Assembly: GCF_036711975.1 (NCBI RefSeq)
Contig: NC_091971.1
Span: 25,613,501-25,677,500 of the forward strand
Reading direction: 5' to 3'
Length of the DNA: 64,000 nt
Source: Onthophagus taurus
Taxonomy: Eukaryota > Arthropoda > Insecta > Coleoptera > Scarabaeidae
The position numbers and the translations under genes are program-made. A model generated the notes under the pieces. It was given only the letters and a program-made list of their open reading frames with translations, was not told where the DNA came from and searched no databases. Positions 20,014 to 27,925 of the stretch are shown here, piece after piece (the stretch's first letter is position 1; each line of letters opens with the position of its first letter).

Positions 20014-21171
20014 TTAACCGTTGTCAGGCAGCAGCCTGAGAAGGGACTTATACAGGTTAATTTTGGTGTTGTACATGTTAAGGATGTTTGAAGAAGCAGC
20101 AAAGCAGACGGTGGGATTCTGGTTTACTGCATTCAACGCGTTCACGAAGTGGCGCTTATGATGTTCCAAAGTCGTCACTTTGGTTTGCAATTGAGGTTTC
20201 AAGCCCAAGATGAAAAAATCCTCTTGGGACAAAAGACTGCTTGCCAAGTTGGTTGTTGAATGCAGAAACGCATCAACCCATGGGTCGGGATGTGCGGTAT
20301 TTACAGCTGGAAGATTTTGCCTCTGCGGGATAGTAGGGATAGGTAAAGGTGGTGGGAACACCACATTTTGTGGTGGGATAGTTGTGATAGTTGGCGGGCT
20401 GTCACGGATGTCGATGGTCACCTCTGGTGGAGATGTAACCACCGTTGCAGGTCTGGTTACTGTAGCGAGTGTAGGTACTCTTCGTGTGTTACGGGGAGGT
20501 TTGGCTAATGCGTTTCGCAGCAATCTACAGGAGTCTTGTGAAGCAGGAGAAGGGTTTGGGCGGGTAGTTTGTTTCACGCAACCCCTTGACAACAAGTTGA
20601 CGCGTTTTTTTATACGGCGGGATGTGTACCGTATGGGTCCACTCGAGAAGACAGGCGAAACACATATCCTATCGGAGGGTTGGGATACGTCTTCCGTCGC
20701 TGGTACAGACGGTGCCGCAAGCACCTGGTTTTCAGCAGGTGCTTGACTTGTGACATCCGTATGTACAATATCTGGAAGTGGTTGTACCACGTCGGCCTGA
20801 TTGGTAGCAGGTTCAGGTGGCACAACAACTTCCTGATATGTTCCTTCTTCTCGTATCTCCATACTGATGCGAGTTAAGCCGTAGGACGACAAGGTTGGAC
20901 TGGTGGTAACAATCGCACCATTGTCGTTCCCTGGCTGTGACCGGAGCTCATTCATTATTTGCTCGTACAGTGGTGGGTCTGTAGTGAAATCCTGCATGGT
21001 ACGACTCAAACCGTCAAAGTTGCCGCTGCAATATAATGGTAACGACGGTAGGCTTGACTCAACAACATTCGTACTGTCGTTATTGCGTGGCAGCACGGCA
21101 ACCAGTGGGTCGGTCATACCATCGGTATTATCGCTTGCACGAGCGTGGCTGTTACCAATTAAGTGAAGCAT
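20014..21171 (-). CDS. Proline/threonine-rich protein with C-terminal helical domain, unrecognised
   Basis: 385 aa from ATG 21171. Residues 1-300 are disordered and rich in Pro, Thr, Ser and Val, with a basic patch (YTSRRIKKRVNLLSRG) near 190. The last 90 residues look folded and helical (WVDAFLHSTTNLASSLLSQ, LEHHKRHFVNALNAVNQ). The stretch EDFFILGLKPQLQTKVTTLE weakly resembles a BESS-type interaction motif. This is a resemblance only and was not confirmed. A transcription regulator or scaffold would fit such an architecture. The stop at 20014 lies just past a possible donor (ACG|GTTAAT) that would join it in frame to the gene at 19384-19967. Confidence 0.6.
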   Translation of the reverse strand: MLHLIGNSHARASDNTDGMTDPLVAVLPRNNDSTNVVESSLPSLPLYCSGNFDGLSRTMQDFTTDPPLYEQIMNELRSQPGNDNGAIVTTSPTLSSYGLTRISMEIREEGTYQEVVVPPEPATNQADVVQPLPDIVHTDVTSQAPAENQVLAAPSVPATEDVSQPSDRICVSPVFSSGPIRYTSRRIKKRVNLLSRGCVKQTTRPNPSPASQDSCRLLRNALAKPPRNTRRVPTLATVTRPATVVTSPPEVTIDIRDSPPTITTIPPQNVVFPPPLPIPTIPQRQNLPAVNTAHPDPWVDAFLHSTTNLASSLLSQEDFFILGLKPQLQTKVTTLEHHKRHFVNALNAVNQNPTVCFAASSNILNMYNTKINLYKSLLRLLPDNG

Positions 21172-21217
21172 AATGGGAAAGACTTCAAGGAATCAAAAGG
21201 GTTACAAAAAATTTGGA

Positions 21218-21571
21218 TTATTTTATTAAAATTATACGTTCGCTCACGTCTGACAAGTTTGCAATCCGCTGAAGAACCACTTTTCTCAGCGTATAACAAT
21301 TAATGTCTGAAATCATCACAAACATACATGAAGAAAACCGATAAAAATTGTATTGATGTAACTTACTTTTCAAATGGTTTTCTATCACGTCTGACAGGTT
21401 TGCAATGCGCTGAAGAACCACTTTTCTCAGCGTATAACAATTAATACCTGAAATCATCACAAACATACATGAAGAAAACCGATAAAAATTGTATTGATGT
21501 AACTTACTTTTCAAATGGTTTTCTAGCAGAAGGCGATTTCTTCGTGGTCGGAAAAACACAGTTTTTAACAA
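21218..21571 (-). other. Possible small spliced gene with a duplicated exon
   Basis: A minus-strand open frame of 117 codons without an ATG. It contains two identical-length GT-AG intron candidates of 60 nt (21507-21448 and 21366-21307; GTAAGTTACATC...GATTTCAG). They flank an 81-nt exon (21447-21367) and a last exon ending in a stop at 21218 that overlaps an AATAAA signal. Because 60 and 81 are multiples of three, the frame is open whether or not splicing occurs. The upstream exon and start codon were not found. It may instead be a non-coding transcript. Confidence 0.3.
21241..21522. repeat. 141-bp tandem duplication
   Basis: Two head-to-tail copies (21241-21381 and 21382-21522) with about five differences; CACGTCTGACA recurs at 21245 and 21386. 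Each copy contains one 60-nt candidate intron and the adjoining exon. Confidence 0.92.
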
Positions 21572-21721
21572 AATCTGTTATTATTGTAAACACACTTTTT
21601 AAGGAATTATCGTCTTTTGTACACTACTATATCACTCAGCGACTGCTGTACACGGAGTGAGGAGTAACCCACTTTCCACTACCTTTAAGTACGGGTTAGT
21701 GAACAGGTATTTGTCCGGTCA

Positions 21722-21905
21722 ACTGTCTGGGAATGCGAGGTCGTTTAGGTCTTCTCCTTGTTATCGCCTGTGACTGAAGGGGAGGTCATACTGTCTGGGA
21801 ATGCGAGGTTGTCCAGGTTTTCTCCTTGTTATCGCCTGTGGCCCAAGGGGAGGTCATACTGTCTGAGAATGCGAGGTCGTTCGGACCTTATCTTCGCCCG
21901 TGACT
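21722..21905. repeat. 68-bp tandem repeat, two full copies and one partial
   Basis: ACTGTCTGGGAATGCGAGG starts at 21722, 21790 and (with one change) 21858, exactly 68 bp apart. Each copy carries CTTCTCCTTGTTATCGCC or a variant and AAGGGGAGGTCAT. No coding frame crosses it, as 68 is not a multiple of three. It lies in the largest gene-free gap of the right half of the element. Confidence 0.9.
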
Positions 21906-21992
21906 CAAGGGGGGTTACAATCCCCCCTCCCCTCTGAACCCCCCTCCCCTCCCCTCCCACACAGAACTCCCCTCCCCACAGAAGGGGAGGTG
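21906..21992 (-). other. G-run-rich tract (potential G-quadruplex on minus strand)
   Basis: The plus strand has repeated CCCC/CCCCCC runs (21921-21977). The minus strand therefore has many G4-G6 runs spaced by one or two bases, which is enough for several quadruplexes. It lies about 50 bp past the stop of the gene at 22042, downstream of the minus-strand capsid gene cluster. Function is not evident. Confidence 0.5.
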
Positions 21993-22041
21993 AAGAGGTT
22001 TCTTTAAATAAAACTCATCAATATGGATAAAAAAATAACAT

Positions 22042-22377
22042 TTATTTCTTTTCTAACGTACATTTAATACAATGCATTTTAGGTGGTGGTGGTCCATCGA
22101 AATGAGTTTCCGCACAATCATTATTATAATGTTCAAGACACGGTAACTTCATTTGTAACATTTTCGATTGCTGGTAGGCGAACGGTAGTTGGGTCCAAAT
22201 TCTTCGTAATTCCATAGATGGTACTTTATCGAAATAATACTGTGTTGGTAAATATTTTAAATCACGAGCTGGAATGTTCGCAAATGAGGCATCTTGTTCA
22301 TATTTTTTCATTACGCTGTACACTTTCTTGGCAGATGTAAGTGGCCAACACCCAAACACAGTGAACACTTGTTCCAT
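22042..22377 (-). CDS. Small Cys/His-rich protein, 111 aa, unrecognised
   Basis: Starts at ATG 22377 (MEQVFTVFGCWPLTSAKKVY). The N-terminal two thirds are helical and charged. The C-terminus carries spaced Cys and His residues (CLEHYNNDCAETHF, then KMHCIKC) that could bind zinc. It follows the gene at 22428 by 50 bp on the same strand. Its TAA stop is embedded in an AATAAA polyadenylation signal (minus strand, plus 22041-22046), so it is the last gene of its transcript. No family recognised. Confidence 0.6.
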   Translation of the reverse strand: MEQVFTVFGCWPLTSAKKVYSVMKKYEQDASFANIPARDLKYLPTQYYFDKVPSMELRRIWTQLPFAYQQSKMLQMKLPCLEHYNNDCAETHFDGPPPPKMHCIKCTLEKK

Positions 22378-22427
22378 CGCAACCAGCTCTTAACTATCCC
22401 CCATTACGACTTGTCTCTGCTTTATAG

Positions 22428-22943
22428 TCACCGACTGTCTTTCGCATCCTTGTTTTGCACCCCCTCTTCGACAACTTCTTGTAAGTGGCGTACATTGGAA
22501 AGAGCGCACATACTTCTTCGTCGCGAGTGAAAAGCACAGCTCGGTATACCCATCTCAAGTTTATAGATACTACCTTCCAACGCAAATATCGGCGCGGAAA
22601 TAATATGTCTTAAAAATTTAATTTTTTCAGGTCCTTTAACATACACTTTCTTGACATTCCGACACAGATATTTGACTATGGCGTCGAATTCCATTGGATG
22701 GATAAAACCAACTTTCCAGTCGATGCAATGATGATGTGTCATTAACCAGTTTGCAGTATTCCTATATTTAGATGGTAATGAAGCTATACTGCTACTCGGT
22801 TGAAAAACGTGGTGGGTTATGCATTTGTTACTATCACATGATGCTAATTCTTTAGGTACGAACTGATCTTCGTTGACCATGAAACCTTGTATATCGAGAA
22901 TTATGTATTGAGTTTTATTTGAATACATCTTGCTTCCGTACAT
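22428..22943 (-). CDS. Uncharacterised conserved protein, paralogue 1
   Basis: 171 aa from ATG 22943 (ATG 22928 is a close alternative; the longer frame begins with GTG). It shares a full-length pattern with the protein at 28469-28951: I-x-D-x-QGF near the start, KELA..D, ITHHVFQPS versus ISHFIFQPD, a Trp/His block, VYVKGPEK versus VFVKGSQK, and CAFH...MCALSNV versus CAYH...SCAIENV at the end. The conserved acidic, His and Cys positions suggest an enzyme, possibly RNase H- or exonuclease-like, but I could not assign a fold. The C-terminus after CALSNVRHL is unrelated to the paralogue. Confidence 0.7.
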   Translation of the reverse strand: MYGSKMYSNKTQYIILDIQGFMVNEDQFVPKELASCDSNKCITHHVFQPSSSIASLPSKYRNTANWLMTHHHCIDWKVGFIHPMEFDAIVKYLCRNVKKVYVKGPEKIKFLRHIISAPIFALEGSIYKLEMGIPSCAFHSRRRSMCALSNVRHLQEVVEEGVQNKDAKDSR

Positions 22944-23120
22944 CAACACGATTATCCATACTATGCAGCCGTAGAAATCTGTCGCACAACTTATACTCTA
23001 CGACTTTTTTTTTTGTTTACGCTGAATATAGAAGTCTCACATTTCGGATGATGAGCTACGGGTGCGATGCGGCTCAGGATCCGATCCAACTACACACTAC
23101 CAACCCTTCTTTCCCCATAC

Positions 23121-24383
23121 TCAAGTCATTTGTTTGACGATTTTTGTTAGTGGAGAATATTGAAACGCCTTATCATGTAAAACTAAACAGTATGCTGTGG
23201 TACCATCAGGAATCGGATTTTTTGTCGTAAATTCTATCCGTATTTCTACCCCACTTTTGTGTAGCGCTTCTGCTTGATATGTACAATCAATTCCAATCAG
23301 TGGATAATTTTCAATAAATTGTTTCGGAGTGAGTAATGGTTCTCCTTCCTTCCCATAGTAGGACTTTTGAAAGCGTGTATACATGTCATATAACACTGCG
23401 ACACGATTACTATCAAAGTCCACGTTCAGATTATCGTATGGGTAGCGTTCACCGTTTAGGAATACCGTCAAATTGGTGAGTTTTACATTATCAAAGGTTG
23501 CCATGTTCGCCAACTGTTTTCCTTTCTTCTTTGTTTGAAACCCAATTATTATAAATCTAGGTGTTTCCAACTGCGGAGCTGTTTTCACAGCCCATGAATG
23601 CTTTGTTGTTTGAGGTAAAGAAGGATATTCATGTACTTCCCAACTGCGAAAAGGTATTTGCAGATCAATATTTCGTCCTGCTATTTTTGTTAGAGCTAAT
23701 TGTTCTCGTAAGCCTACGGCTAGATGGGGCATTCTCCACACAACTTTATCGATTTTTAACTGTAACGGTTCTTCTACCGTATTCACAAGCACATCATTAT
23801 CATCATTATTACGAATTAACACTAGCTCTTGTCTCACATTCATCACAATTGTTTTAAAATCTTCAGCAAACCCTATTAATGTCTTTAGCGGTACACTCAA
23901 TCCAAAATTTCCATTTTTATCCATTATTGCATCCGTTACAGGGGATGTTGGGACCACTTGACCTAGCAGATCCTCGCCCATGTTCCAACCTGCGTTCGCC
24001 AACTTTATTATATCGTGAGGGGTATACGAAAAGTATCCTTTCATACATGATGTTAACCCCACGTTTCTCACTCCATCTATTTGAACACCATTTATAAGAT
24101 AGCGAATATCACTGAACATAAACGCTACAGGATTATTTATCAATTTTGCAGTTGCACTAGCATCTTTTGTTGCTTTACCACTCGCATCCAGTTTACGTAC
24201 GCTCCCTTCCACATACAAAAAACTTTCATGAGGCAATGTGTAATTGTCTATTTCGGGTATGCCTATACGAATTTCATCATTGTTACCGAAGCTAGTAGAA
24301 CCAAACGGTTGATGGGAATGATATTCGTAACTTACAATCGAGTTATCTACTTTTATTTTCTCCGTGACGTTTAAGGACTCCAT
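23121..24383 (-). CDS. MCP: Major capsid protein (double jelly roll)
   Basis: 420 aa from ATG 24383. It forms the hexons of the predicted icosahedral capsid. The strand-rich sequence matches Polinton double-jelly-roll capsid proteins: an N-terminal IRIGIPEIDNYTLPHESFLYVEG strand pair, MFSDIRYLINGVQID, then VGLREQLALTKIAGR in the linker and RSWEVHEYPSLP. The second barrel has FIIIGFQTKKKGKQ, NLTVFLNGERYPYDNLNVDF and IGIDCTYQAE, ending with the VEIRIEFTTKNPIP strand. There is no stop or gap. It is somewhat short for the family but complete at both ends. It follows the small basic protein and penton gene at close spacing, the usual Polinton order. Confidence 0.92.
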   Translation of the reverse strand: MESLNVTEKIKVDNSIVSYEYHSHQPFGSTSFGNNDEIRIGIPEIDNYTLPHESFLYVEGSVRKLDASGKATKDASATAKLINNPVAFMFSDIRYLINGVQIDGVRNVGLTSCMKGYFSYTPHDIIKLANAGWNMGEDLLGQVVPTSPVTDAIMDKNGNFGLSVPLKTLIGFAEDFKTIVMNVRQELVLIRNNDDNDVLVNTVEEPLQLKIDKVVWRMPHLAVGLREQLALTKIAGRNIDLQIPFRSWEVHEYPSLPQTTKHSWAVKTAPQLETPRFIIIGFQTKKKGKQLANMATFDNVKLTNLTVFLNGERYPYDNLNVDFDSNRVAVLYDMYTRFQKSYYGKEGEPLLTPKQFIENYPLIGIDCTYQAEALHKSGVEIRIEFTTKNPIPDGTTAYCLVLHDKAFQYSPLTKIVKQMT

Positions 24384-24554
24384 TTATAGTAGTTGAAAAC
24401 CTAAGTTGCTTAAATACTGACGATTGACGCGTGTTAACTGGGTAGTTGATTTTCGCTTACTGTTAGGTTTTACATCCTTTCGTACCGTTTTATACATTAC
24501 TCTATCACCCAGATTTTCCTGTGCTTTTCTTCGAACGTCGTACACTATACCCAT
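24384..24554 (-). CDS. Small basic protein between penton and MCP
   Basis: 56 aa from ATG 24554 (the frame extends upstream to a GTG at 24575 that overlaps the penton stop). The sequence is basic (VRRKAQENLGDR, VKPNSKRKSTTQ) and ends LTRVNRQYLSNLGFQLL. A short basic protein with a similar '(L)T..N..(F/Y)L..LG' tail is common beside the capsid genes of arthropod Polintons (recalled, not searched). Its stop directly precedes the MCP start. It may be a cement or DNA-binding virion protein. Confidence 0.6.
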   Translation of the reverse strand: MGIVYDVRRKAQENLGDRVMYKTVRKDVKPNSKRKSTTQLTRVNRQYLSNLGFQLL

Positions 24555-24571
24555 ATTAAATACCCTACTAC

Positions 24572-25315
24572 TCACACCGATTTCAAGTGCACTCTCACGG
24601 TCACTTCTTCGTCTCTGAAGTTTACCAACTGACCGTCCTGATCAAGTATGCGTACTATTAATGTACTAATCACGTTCGTTGTAACAGGTAAGTAAATCGG
24701 TTGTTGCGGAGCTTCTATTATTTTAAAACCAGCCGGTACGTTCGGGAAGAAATGATACAACACGTGCATGGGTTGTCCATTCGTATACGATCCGGAGCTC
24801 AAATTACAATAAATTTGTAATGCATTCGTTTTATTTATATTCACGATATGATCCGATTCTGTTATCGTGTTTTTAGGTATAACTTTAGGGTTAAAACCAA
24901 GTAAGGAACCGATTGAATTATCGCTAGCAAAATTTATTCGCCGGTTTGTTTTTATCTCAGCACGTTGCGTATTATTATTACCTCTTATGCGTATCTGTGT
25001 ACCCGGTGTAGTCACGCTGAGAATATTCCTCGCTGTTAATGTTTTTTTAACGTATTCGTTAATATCGTTAATATCGTATGTTCCTAGCGGTATTTCAATA
25101 TTCTCTGTAAAATTTCCCATATGATCTTCATATTGTAAAATATTGTTTGTTGAATCGATATTAGGTAACGTATTGAACGTTTCGAAATTTAAAAGAGCTA
25201 ACTCGTATGTACCGAGTTCATTCAAATAAATCGGTGGGTTAAAGTTACAAGACAACTCCGACCCCCTTCCGGTGAGCGTAAATGTATAACTTGTATGTAT
25301 TGTATCTTGTTCCAT
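24572..25315 (-). CDS. Minor capsid (penton-like) protein, single jelly roll
   Basis: 247 aa from ATG 25315 (MEQDTIHTSYTFTLTG); a TTG extension upstream is not used. It forms the vertices of the predicted capsid. The family pattern is clear: an N-terminal strand followed by NPPIYLNELGTYELALLNFETFNTLPNI, a helix with IPLGTYDINDINEYVKKTL, IRIRGNNNTQRAEI, then SIGSLLGFNPKVIP, ALQIYCNLSSGSYTNG and VLYHFFPNVPAGFKI near the end. Length is normal and all parts are present. It lies 20 bp past the protease stop. Confidence 0.88.
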   Translation of the reverse strand: MEQDTIHTSYTFTLTGRGSELSCNFNPPIYLNELGTYELALLNFETFNTLPNIDSTNNILQYEDHMGNFTENIEIPLGTYDINDINEYVKKTLTARNILSVTTPGTQIRIRGNNNTQRAEIKTNRRINFASDNSIGSLLGFNPKVIPKNTITESDHIVNINKTNALQIYCNLSSGSYTNGQPMHVLYHFFPNVPAGFKIIEAPQQPIYLPVTTNVISTLIVRILDQDGQLVNFRDEEVTVRVHLKSV

Positions 25316-25335
25316 TGTTGTTCTCAAGACTAATC

Positions 25336-25728
25336 TTACACGGATACTTCCTTGGTATTTAAACTATCTAAGAAATGCAGACACAATTGTCCACAATTTG
25401 TTTGATCTTCTTTTTGATATCGTCGATAATTATACCTCACAATATTTCTCCCCCCATCCGATATAAAATACTTCTCCACTTCAATCGGTGGTCGTAAATC
25501 TCCATAACTGTCAAAGTAGTTAACATTTACACCATCCTTGTTGTAAGCTGTCCAGTGAGTACCGGGACCCGTACGATTATCAAGATTTATTATCCCACTC
25601 TCTCGTTTTCGGATTTTCTTCGGTAAATTGTTTCTCATGTACACCCCACGAAAGTTTAACAGATCAAGCGCTCGTGCATATCGCCTTAACTCTACATCCG
25701 TTAAAGAATGTTGGGGTATTTTTATTAG
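25336..25728 (-). CDS. Adenain-like cysteine protease, -1 frame of the PLA2-like gene
   Basis: Maturation protease that cleaves capsid proteins. The catalytic set of the adenovirus-type (C5/C48) family is visible: His in GPGTHWTAY, Asp in YFDSYGDL, and Gln plus Cys in YQKEDQTNCGQLC. The N-terminal family region (LTDVELRRYARALDLLNFRGVYMRNNLPKK, quoted in part) is also present. No ATG precedes it in frame; the first is inside MRNNLPKK and would remove a conserved piece. The frame is open upstream into the end of the PLA2-like ORF and is entered exactly at an A_AAA_AAC heptamer before that gene's stop. I therefore annotate it as the product of -1 frameshifting (see findings). It could instead use a non-AUG start. 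Confidence 0.82.
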   Translation of the reverse strand, partial: LIKIPQHSLTDVELRRYARALDLLNFRGVYMRNNLPKKIRKRESGIINLDNRTGPGTHWTAYNKDGVNVNYFDSYGDLRPPIEVEKYFISDGGRNIVRYNYRRYQKEDQTNCGQLCLHFLDSLNTKEVSV

Positions 25729-26627
25729 TTTTTTGCTACAGTTTTATAACCACAACCCTTTTTATATGGATTAATAAACATTCCTGTACCAATTTTGTTC
25801 GCCCTCTTGGGGCGTTTTAGTCGCTTTGATTTTCGTGATACCGTTTTCATGACTAGTCCGCAACCTTGCTTATATGGTTTAATATACAAACCGCTGCCGA
25901 TCGCTTTTGGTTCCATAGCCCGATTGTGACGTTGGGCTTCTTGTAACTGCTCCCTTGCTATTTTTGCTTCGTTTACGGTTTTTGCAATAGCTGCTGCACC
26001 TCCGCCTAAAGAACCGAGAGCACCCAAAGCTGCAAGTATTAAGGGTAAAAAACCTCCCGTCTTGGGAATCTTGATTATTTTTCCGCGCGGTTTAAGTATT
26101 CTACCTTGATAAGGTTTCAACAGATTGTAACCCACTTGTACATCTCCCTTTGTATTCGTACTGTTGGTCTGTGCAATCGCTCGCCGCACTAAGTTCATTG
26201 CCTGCGTAAACGACAACTTACCGCCACGTTTCAACTTCTGACGAGTTGTCCCTCTACGTCTTAGGGCACGAATTTGCATTCCCATACCCATTATTGTTTT
26301 TCCTTTCATTATCGTTGACACTAACGCCGACGATAGTCGCTCTCCTAAGCTTGCGTCTTTACTTCTCAACCGCTCTTTCGCCGTCTTATACAACTCTTTA
26401 TCGGCTATGTGTCGCTCAGCTAAATTCGATGTCGCTGCGTAGGCAATATCATGCGTTTTACAGGCGTCGTCTAATTTATTCACTCCCCGATCTCCACGAA
26501 CTAATCTCTTTACCAATTTGGTTCCCGGACCGCAATAATTATAACCTGGCAAATGTAGTTCTATCGGAAGCTTATTGATTAATGTATTCACAATACCTCG
26601 ACCAGACCGTTTGCTTGATCGATGCAT
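25725..26627 (-). CDS. Phospholipase A2-like capsid-associated protein
   Basis: 300 aa from ATG 26627. An N-terminal PLA2-like domain of the type at the N-terminus of parvovirus VP1 shows the calcium loop LPGYNYCGPGT (about 26-36) and catalytic DDACKTHDIAY with the His-Asp pair at 59-60. All catalytic residues are present. A basic middle follows, then a Gly/Ala-rich hydrophobic segment (FLPLILAALGALGSLGGG, about 200) and two copies of a GxGxxIxPYKxGCG motif near the C-terminus (GSGLYIKPYKQGCG and GTGMFINPYKKGCG) in a very basic tail. In parvoviruses this enzyme breaches the endosome. A similar entry role, with a membrane-active segment, is inferred. The stop at 25725 follows a slippery heptamer. 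Confidence 0.85.
   Translation of the reverse strand: MHRSSKRSGRGIVNTLINKLPIELHLPGYNYCGPGTKLVKRLVRGDRGVNKLDDACKTHDIAYAATSNLAERHIADKELYKTAKERLRSKDASLGERLSSALVSTIMKGKTIMGMGMQIRALRRRGTTRQKLKRGGKLSFTQAMNLVRRAIAQTNSTNTKGDVQVGYNLLKPYQGRILKPRGKIIKIPKTGGFLPLILAALGALGSLGGGAAAIAKTVNEAKIAREQLQEAQRHNRAMEPKAIGSGLYIKPYKQGCGLVMKTVSRKSKRLKRPKRANKIGTGMFINPYKKGCGYKTVAKN
25728..25734 (-). promoter_or_regulatory. Predicted -1 frameshift heptamer, PLA2-like/protease
   Basis: The minus strand reads GC[A_AAA_AAC]_TAA in the frame of the PLA2-like gene. This is a textbook X_XXY_YYZ heptamer immediately followed by the stop codon (25727-25725). A slip of -1 continues CTA ATA AAA into the protease frame. Ten nt downstream ACCCCA (25717-25712) can pair with TGGGGT (25648-25643), enclosing a second small stem (CTTTAAC/GTTAAGG), as a possible stimulator. 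Confidence 0.65.
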
Positions 26628-26741
26628 ACTGTTTCACTGTCCTAACATTCATACCATTATATTTAATAGCTTTCGCACATTATTCGGTGAATATTGGATG
26701 GTTAATAATACGCTCACATTTGAAAAAAAATTTTATTTATT

Positions 26742-26966
26742 TTAAGTCATTACATATTTAAATCTTTCATGAAAAATCTTATTTCTAAATTCGCTGCTTA
26801 AGTACAGGTGTAACATATCATTTACATAACTTATTCTATTCTTAAATCTAAGACGATCTAAATACATTTCCTCCCAATTACACTTTCGTGATTGTCTATA
26901 CGCATAAGTCCATGCATACATTCTATGCATCTCATTTTTACTCTCATCAATCCGCACCTTACCCAT
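26742..26966 (-). CDS. Small basic protein, 74 aa, unrecognised
   Basis: Starts at ATG 26966 (MGKVRIDESKNEMHRMY) and is rich in Arg, Lys, Tyr and Met with no membrane segment; helices are likely (WEEMYLDRLRFKNRISYVNDML). It begins 4 bp after the stop of the 26971 gene, so the two are probably co-transcribed. An AATAAA on the minus strand (plus 26732-26737) lies just past its stop. The coding call rests on the tight spacing and the signal. No family recognised. Confidence 0.5.
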   Translation of the reverse strand: MGKVRIDESKNEMHRMYAWTYAYRQSRKCNWEEMYLDRLRFKNRISYVNDMLHLYLSSEFRNKIFHERFKYVMT

Positions 26967-26970
26967 GTCT

Positions 26971-27925
26971 TTATTGATTGTGAAATAATTTAAACAAATC
27001 TACATCCAACAAGATTTTATCGAAATTGTACAACATCACTTCCTTACTTATACATATTTGTTCAGAACACGATTCATTGAGCATCGTTAACATATTACGT
27101 TTCACATCTCCATCCATTGCAGCTAACGCGTTTATAACACTATCATAATATGCTTTGTAATTCACAGTTCTCAATAATTTCAGTCGAGTTGCTACTAAAT
27201 CTGCTACGTTCCAAAGCTCATGCAACGATTCATATGCAATATATACATATTCTCCACCCCTCTCCAACTTTAAAATCTTGCAAACGTTTTCCATCCAATC
27301 GCACGATATACTGACACCACACAACACTATCTGCGACGGAGACTGATTAGCAAAACTGTTTGTGATTGTTGACTTATACATAATAATGTTGTGCCAATCG
27401 TTTTCCGTTAATGTTAAACATTGACCTTTTCCCATTAACCTTACCACTGGTTCAAAATGTAAGTCAGCACTTAATCCTATTGCCACACATTTCGTGCGGC
27501 TCTTATTTAGTGCATACACTGTTTCCGAAAATAGAGGACCTCTACTTGCTCTTACTGTACTGTCCGACATGTTGGTTAAGCTCTCCATGTTATCTATTCT
27601 CGAAACTACTTCATTATTACCGTTAACACTTTGCGTCATAATAAAAGGGCTTAAGTCTGCAAACGAATCTTTTCCATCAGCGACCGCTTGCATATTGTTA
27701 CCACACTCTATAACTGTATTAAACTTTTCTTGTTTTAACACCTCTTCAGATGCCACGGGTGTCAACGAGGGTTTTATCACCTTTGGACTTATGCTCGCTT
27801 TTTTGGACACCGCCTGTTGAACCTCGAGACTTCTCTTCGGTGCTTTTGTATATTGTTGTCTGGAACCCACTAAGTATATATAACATTAATACTTCTGCTG
27901 TAAGACAAGTGTTTATGGACTTACT
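26971..27925 (-). CDS. Unrecognised Polinton protein, 299 aa, start codon formed by splicing
   Basis: The open frame begins with GTG at 27870, but that GTG straddles a perfect acceptor (TATACTTAG|TG). Joining to a strong donor (GAACAA|GTAAGT) at 27925/27924 removes 55 nt and creates an ATG in a good context (CAACAATGG). The protein has a disordered basic N-terminus (about 1-50) and then a folded region: TVYALNKSRTKCVAIGLSAD, FEPVVRLMGKGQCLTLTENDWHNI, and EYVYIAYESLHELWNVADLV with a helical C-terminus. Similar unnamed proteins accompany capsid genes in other arthropod Polintons as far as I recall. Function unknown. Confidence 0.65.
27870..27924 (-). other. Intron (55 nt) assembling a start codon
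   Basis: Donor GTAAGT starts at 27924 and acceptor CTTAG ends at 27870. Exon 1 ends in A and exon 2 begins TG-GGT, so the spliced message reads ATG GGT in frame with the 299-aa protein. Its length matches the polB intron (59 nt). Confidence 0.6.

Noticed and set aside
20210-20746. 178-codon plus-strand frame opposite the Pro/Thr-rich gene
   Set aside because: An antisense shadow of the biased composition of the 20014-21171 gene; Gly/Val-rich and without a family.
21661-21990. Short peptide frame within the 68-bp repeats
   Set aside because: 68 is not a multiple of three, so frames differ between copies and end quickly.
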